From the NCBI GenBank assembly GCA_013400115.1, contig VXBP01008204.1:2249804-2313803 (forward strand): 64,000 nt of DNA, given 5' to 3'. A program made the position numbers and the translations under genes. Positions within the stretch are counted from its first letter, which is position 1; every line of letters begins with the position of its first letter. The notes below the pieces were generated by a model. That model worked only from the letters and a program-made list of their open reading frames with translations, was not told where the DNA came from and made no database searches. The stretch is from Rhinopomastus cyanomelas. Its lineage: Eukaryota; Chordata; Aves; Bucerotiformes; Rhinopomastidae. Positions 62,188 to 64,000 of the stretch are shown piece by piece.

Positions 62188-64000
62188 AGTTTAAAAAAAC
62201 ACCACACCTAGCTGCAGCCAATTTCATTTGTGATTGGATGGACAAAAATAATCAGAAGATGAATGTTTTCCTTGATTAATACTTCCAAATGCACACCAGT
62301 GCAAAATTTACACTGTCTCATTTGTAAATACAGACTGCTCACATTTCTGATGAATGTATAAAAGCTCAAACTGCCTAAACCTGGCATTTGAATTCCTTTA
62401 TAAGGGAGCTGTAAAGGTCTGGCTGCACAAATCTGCAACAGCTTGAGGATATTCCCAATCCTCCAAGCTGCGATTAACCTTCAGTTTTCCATGGAGCCAT
62501 AGTCAGCAGCTAAAAACAAAGACTGTATCCTCCATGGGTTAAGCTTTGAGCTGCACTGGTCAGACTGTAGTTCATGGTAAGAAGTCCTAAGTGTCGATAG
62601 TGATGGGAAAGAGATGGATTTCAATGCAGTTTGAGCTCAGGTCTGGTCTTTCCTGTTTAACAAGACACTGCATGTTACCAAGACTAGATTTGAGAAAGAA
62701 CCCCTCTTCAGATCATGGGTGACAAATAAAAGAGAGAAAACATATTTCCTCACATGCAAAGTATTTGGATTTTCGTGCTTGATTATTTGTGTCTCAGGGA
62801 AAAGACCATGGTTGATTGTTCTGTTTTGTTTTAATTTTCCACAAATCAACAAAAACAGGGTATGGAGGGAAACTGGGTCATAAAAGCCACTTAGCTCAAA
62901 AGGTCCTACTATGAAGCATTCTATTTTTACTCTGAAACATTGCCATTTGGGGGGGGGGAGGCATCCAAGTAGCAGTTGAGGCAACTACACTTCAGACCTG
63001 TTTCATCTTTTGTTTATCTTCCTTTAGAAACAAAAAGCAGTGACTCTTGAACTCAGTCACTTTAAAATAGTGGTGTGGAAGTACAAAAAAGATGGATCTG
63101 TGCCACTGAACTAATGTTTTCCTCCAAACCTGAGGAGCACTCAGCTGCAGTCAGAGGCCTCAAAGGAGCACACAGCCCTTTAAAGGACAAACGCTGCAGA
63201 GCTAAAAGCTCCAAAGGGCCAAGACTCTGACACCTCACGCACCCCATCCTCACCGTTACTTTGCCACTTACACAACCTACCAAAAGCGATGCAGCCACCA
63301 GCAGAAAGCAAAGGCAGATTGAAATGGCACAGCCAGAAACAGAAGCAGCAAATGAGACATCAGGAGCACAACAGAAAAACCAGCCACAACTCACCATAGC
63401 CAGGAAAAGACCTGGTAAACGTGTAAGCTGGTTCCTCACTCTGGTCCAGTTCATCCTGTTCTACTGCCTCTGAATGATCCAGCTTCCAGTAAAACAGACA
63501 GCAAGGGATGCTTCCAACAACAAAGAACCACCACAAGATGTGCCTCACCACACACAGGCCCTGCTTTCATAGTGAGCGGGCACCAGGAGCGGTCACTCAG
63601 GGCCCAGGTGCAGCCACTCAGGGCTGTTAAGGAGAAGCCCTAAAGAGCTTCTCATGAGCCCAGCCTTCCCTCCTGGATGACCCTCTTACAACAGAGGGGG
63701 CTATTCCTCACATCAAGATCTGGTATGGCCTGTGTCCCCTCTGCCCAGTGCCCACTGGGTTGCAGATAGCAGCTGAGATAAAGGCTCTTCTTGGTGGCAA
63801 ACACAGAGGCCAAGCCAGTGTTGCCCTTGACTACGGCCAGGTAGGGCACCTGGCCAGCCTTGATCTTTTCACCTGGTTGTGAGACTCATCCGTGTATCAG
63901 TTTTAATTCTTAGCACTTCAGCTGTGTACTCTGAGGACATCCCTCCCCAGTCACCTAACACTGTCCCTGCCATTGGGCTGGGAGCCAGCCCAAGTCACAT
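62188..64000. other. Non-coding right edge, GC-richer from about 63100
   Basis: 62949-62958 is a run of ten G. From about 63100 the base composition rises towards GC and several open frames appear (63062-63454 and 63652-63849, both minus). None has a motif I recognise. The shift could mark the approach to a gene or an unrecognised repeat. Confidence 0.45.

Overview
The window reads as nuclear DNA of a bird, from a gene-poor (intergenic or deep intronic) region. The main evidence is the repeat content: at least thirteen 5'-truncated CR1 LINE copies ending in the octamer tails typical of CR1 (ATTCTATG, ATTCTGTG or ATCCTATG type), plus one probable avian ERVL-type solo LTR. There is no sign of operons, bacterial start sites or plasmid and phage genes. 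Other sauropsids also carry CR1, so 'bird' is a strong inference rather than proof. I found no convincing host exon. Every long open frame either lies in CR1 sequence, crosses an assembly N, or lacks any recognisable protein.

Layout. 1-1.6 kb: a plus-strand CR1 broken by a minus-strand CR1 (nested insertion). 1.6-9 kb: unique AT-rich sequence holding a perfect consensus oestrogen-response-element palindrome near 6.24 kb. 9.0-9.56 kb: CR1. 11.4-11.7 kb: probable solo LTR. 12.85-15.14 kb: a near-identical duplicated block around a 21-N gap and a single N, best explained as an unmerged assembly overlap. 15.1-22.4 kb: nothing recognised. 22.4-30.2 kb: six CR1 pieces, one only 47 bp long and one carrying a single N that hides about half a kilobase. 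33.1-33.6 kb: CR1 with a second CR1 tail attached. 34.8 kb: two adjacent perfect hairpins. 41.84 kb: a 25-bp near-palindrome. 42.4 and 51.1 kb: CR1 pieces. 54.2-54.4 kb: a tRNA-Lys-like head joined to a CR1-type tail, a candidate SINE. 58.4 and 61.9 kb: CR1 copies. The last 0.9 kb is more GC-rich than the rest.

How it fits together. The only machinery visible is retroposition. CR1 reverse-transcriptase fragments are present (none intact), and the candidate SINE carries the same kind of tail that CR1 reverse transcriptase is thought to recognise. The rest may hold regulatory DNA; a few AT-rich blocks look like possible conserved non-coding elements, but this cannot be decided from one sequence. 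All comparisons were made by eye, so repeat boundaries are approximate to about 10-20 bp unless stated.
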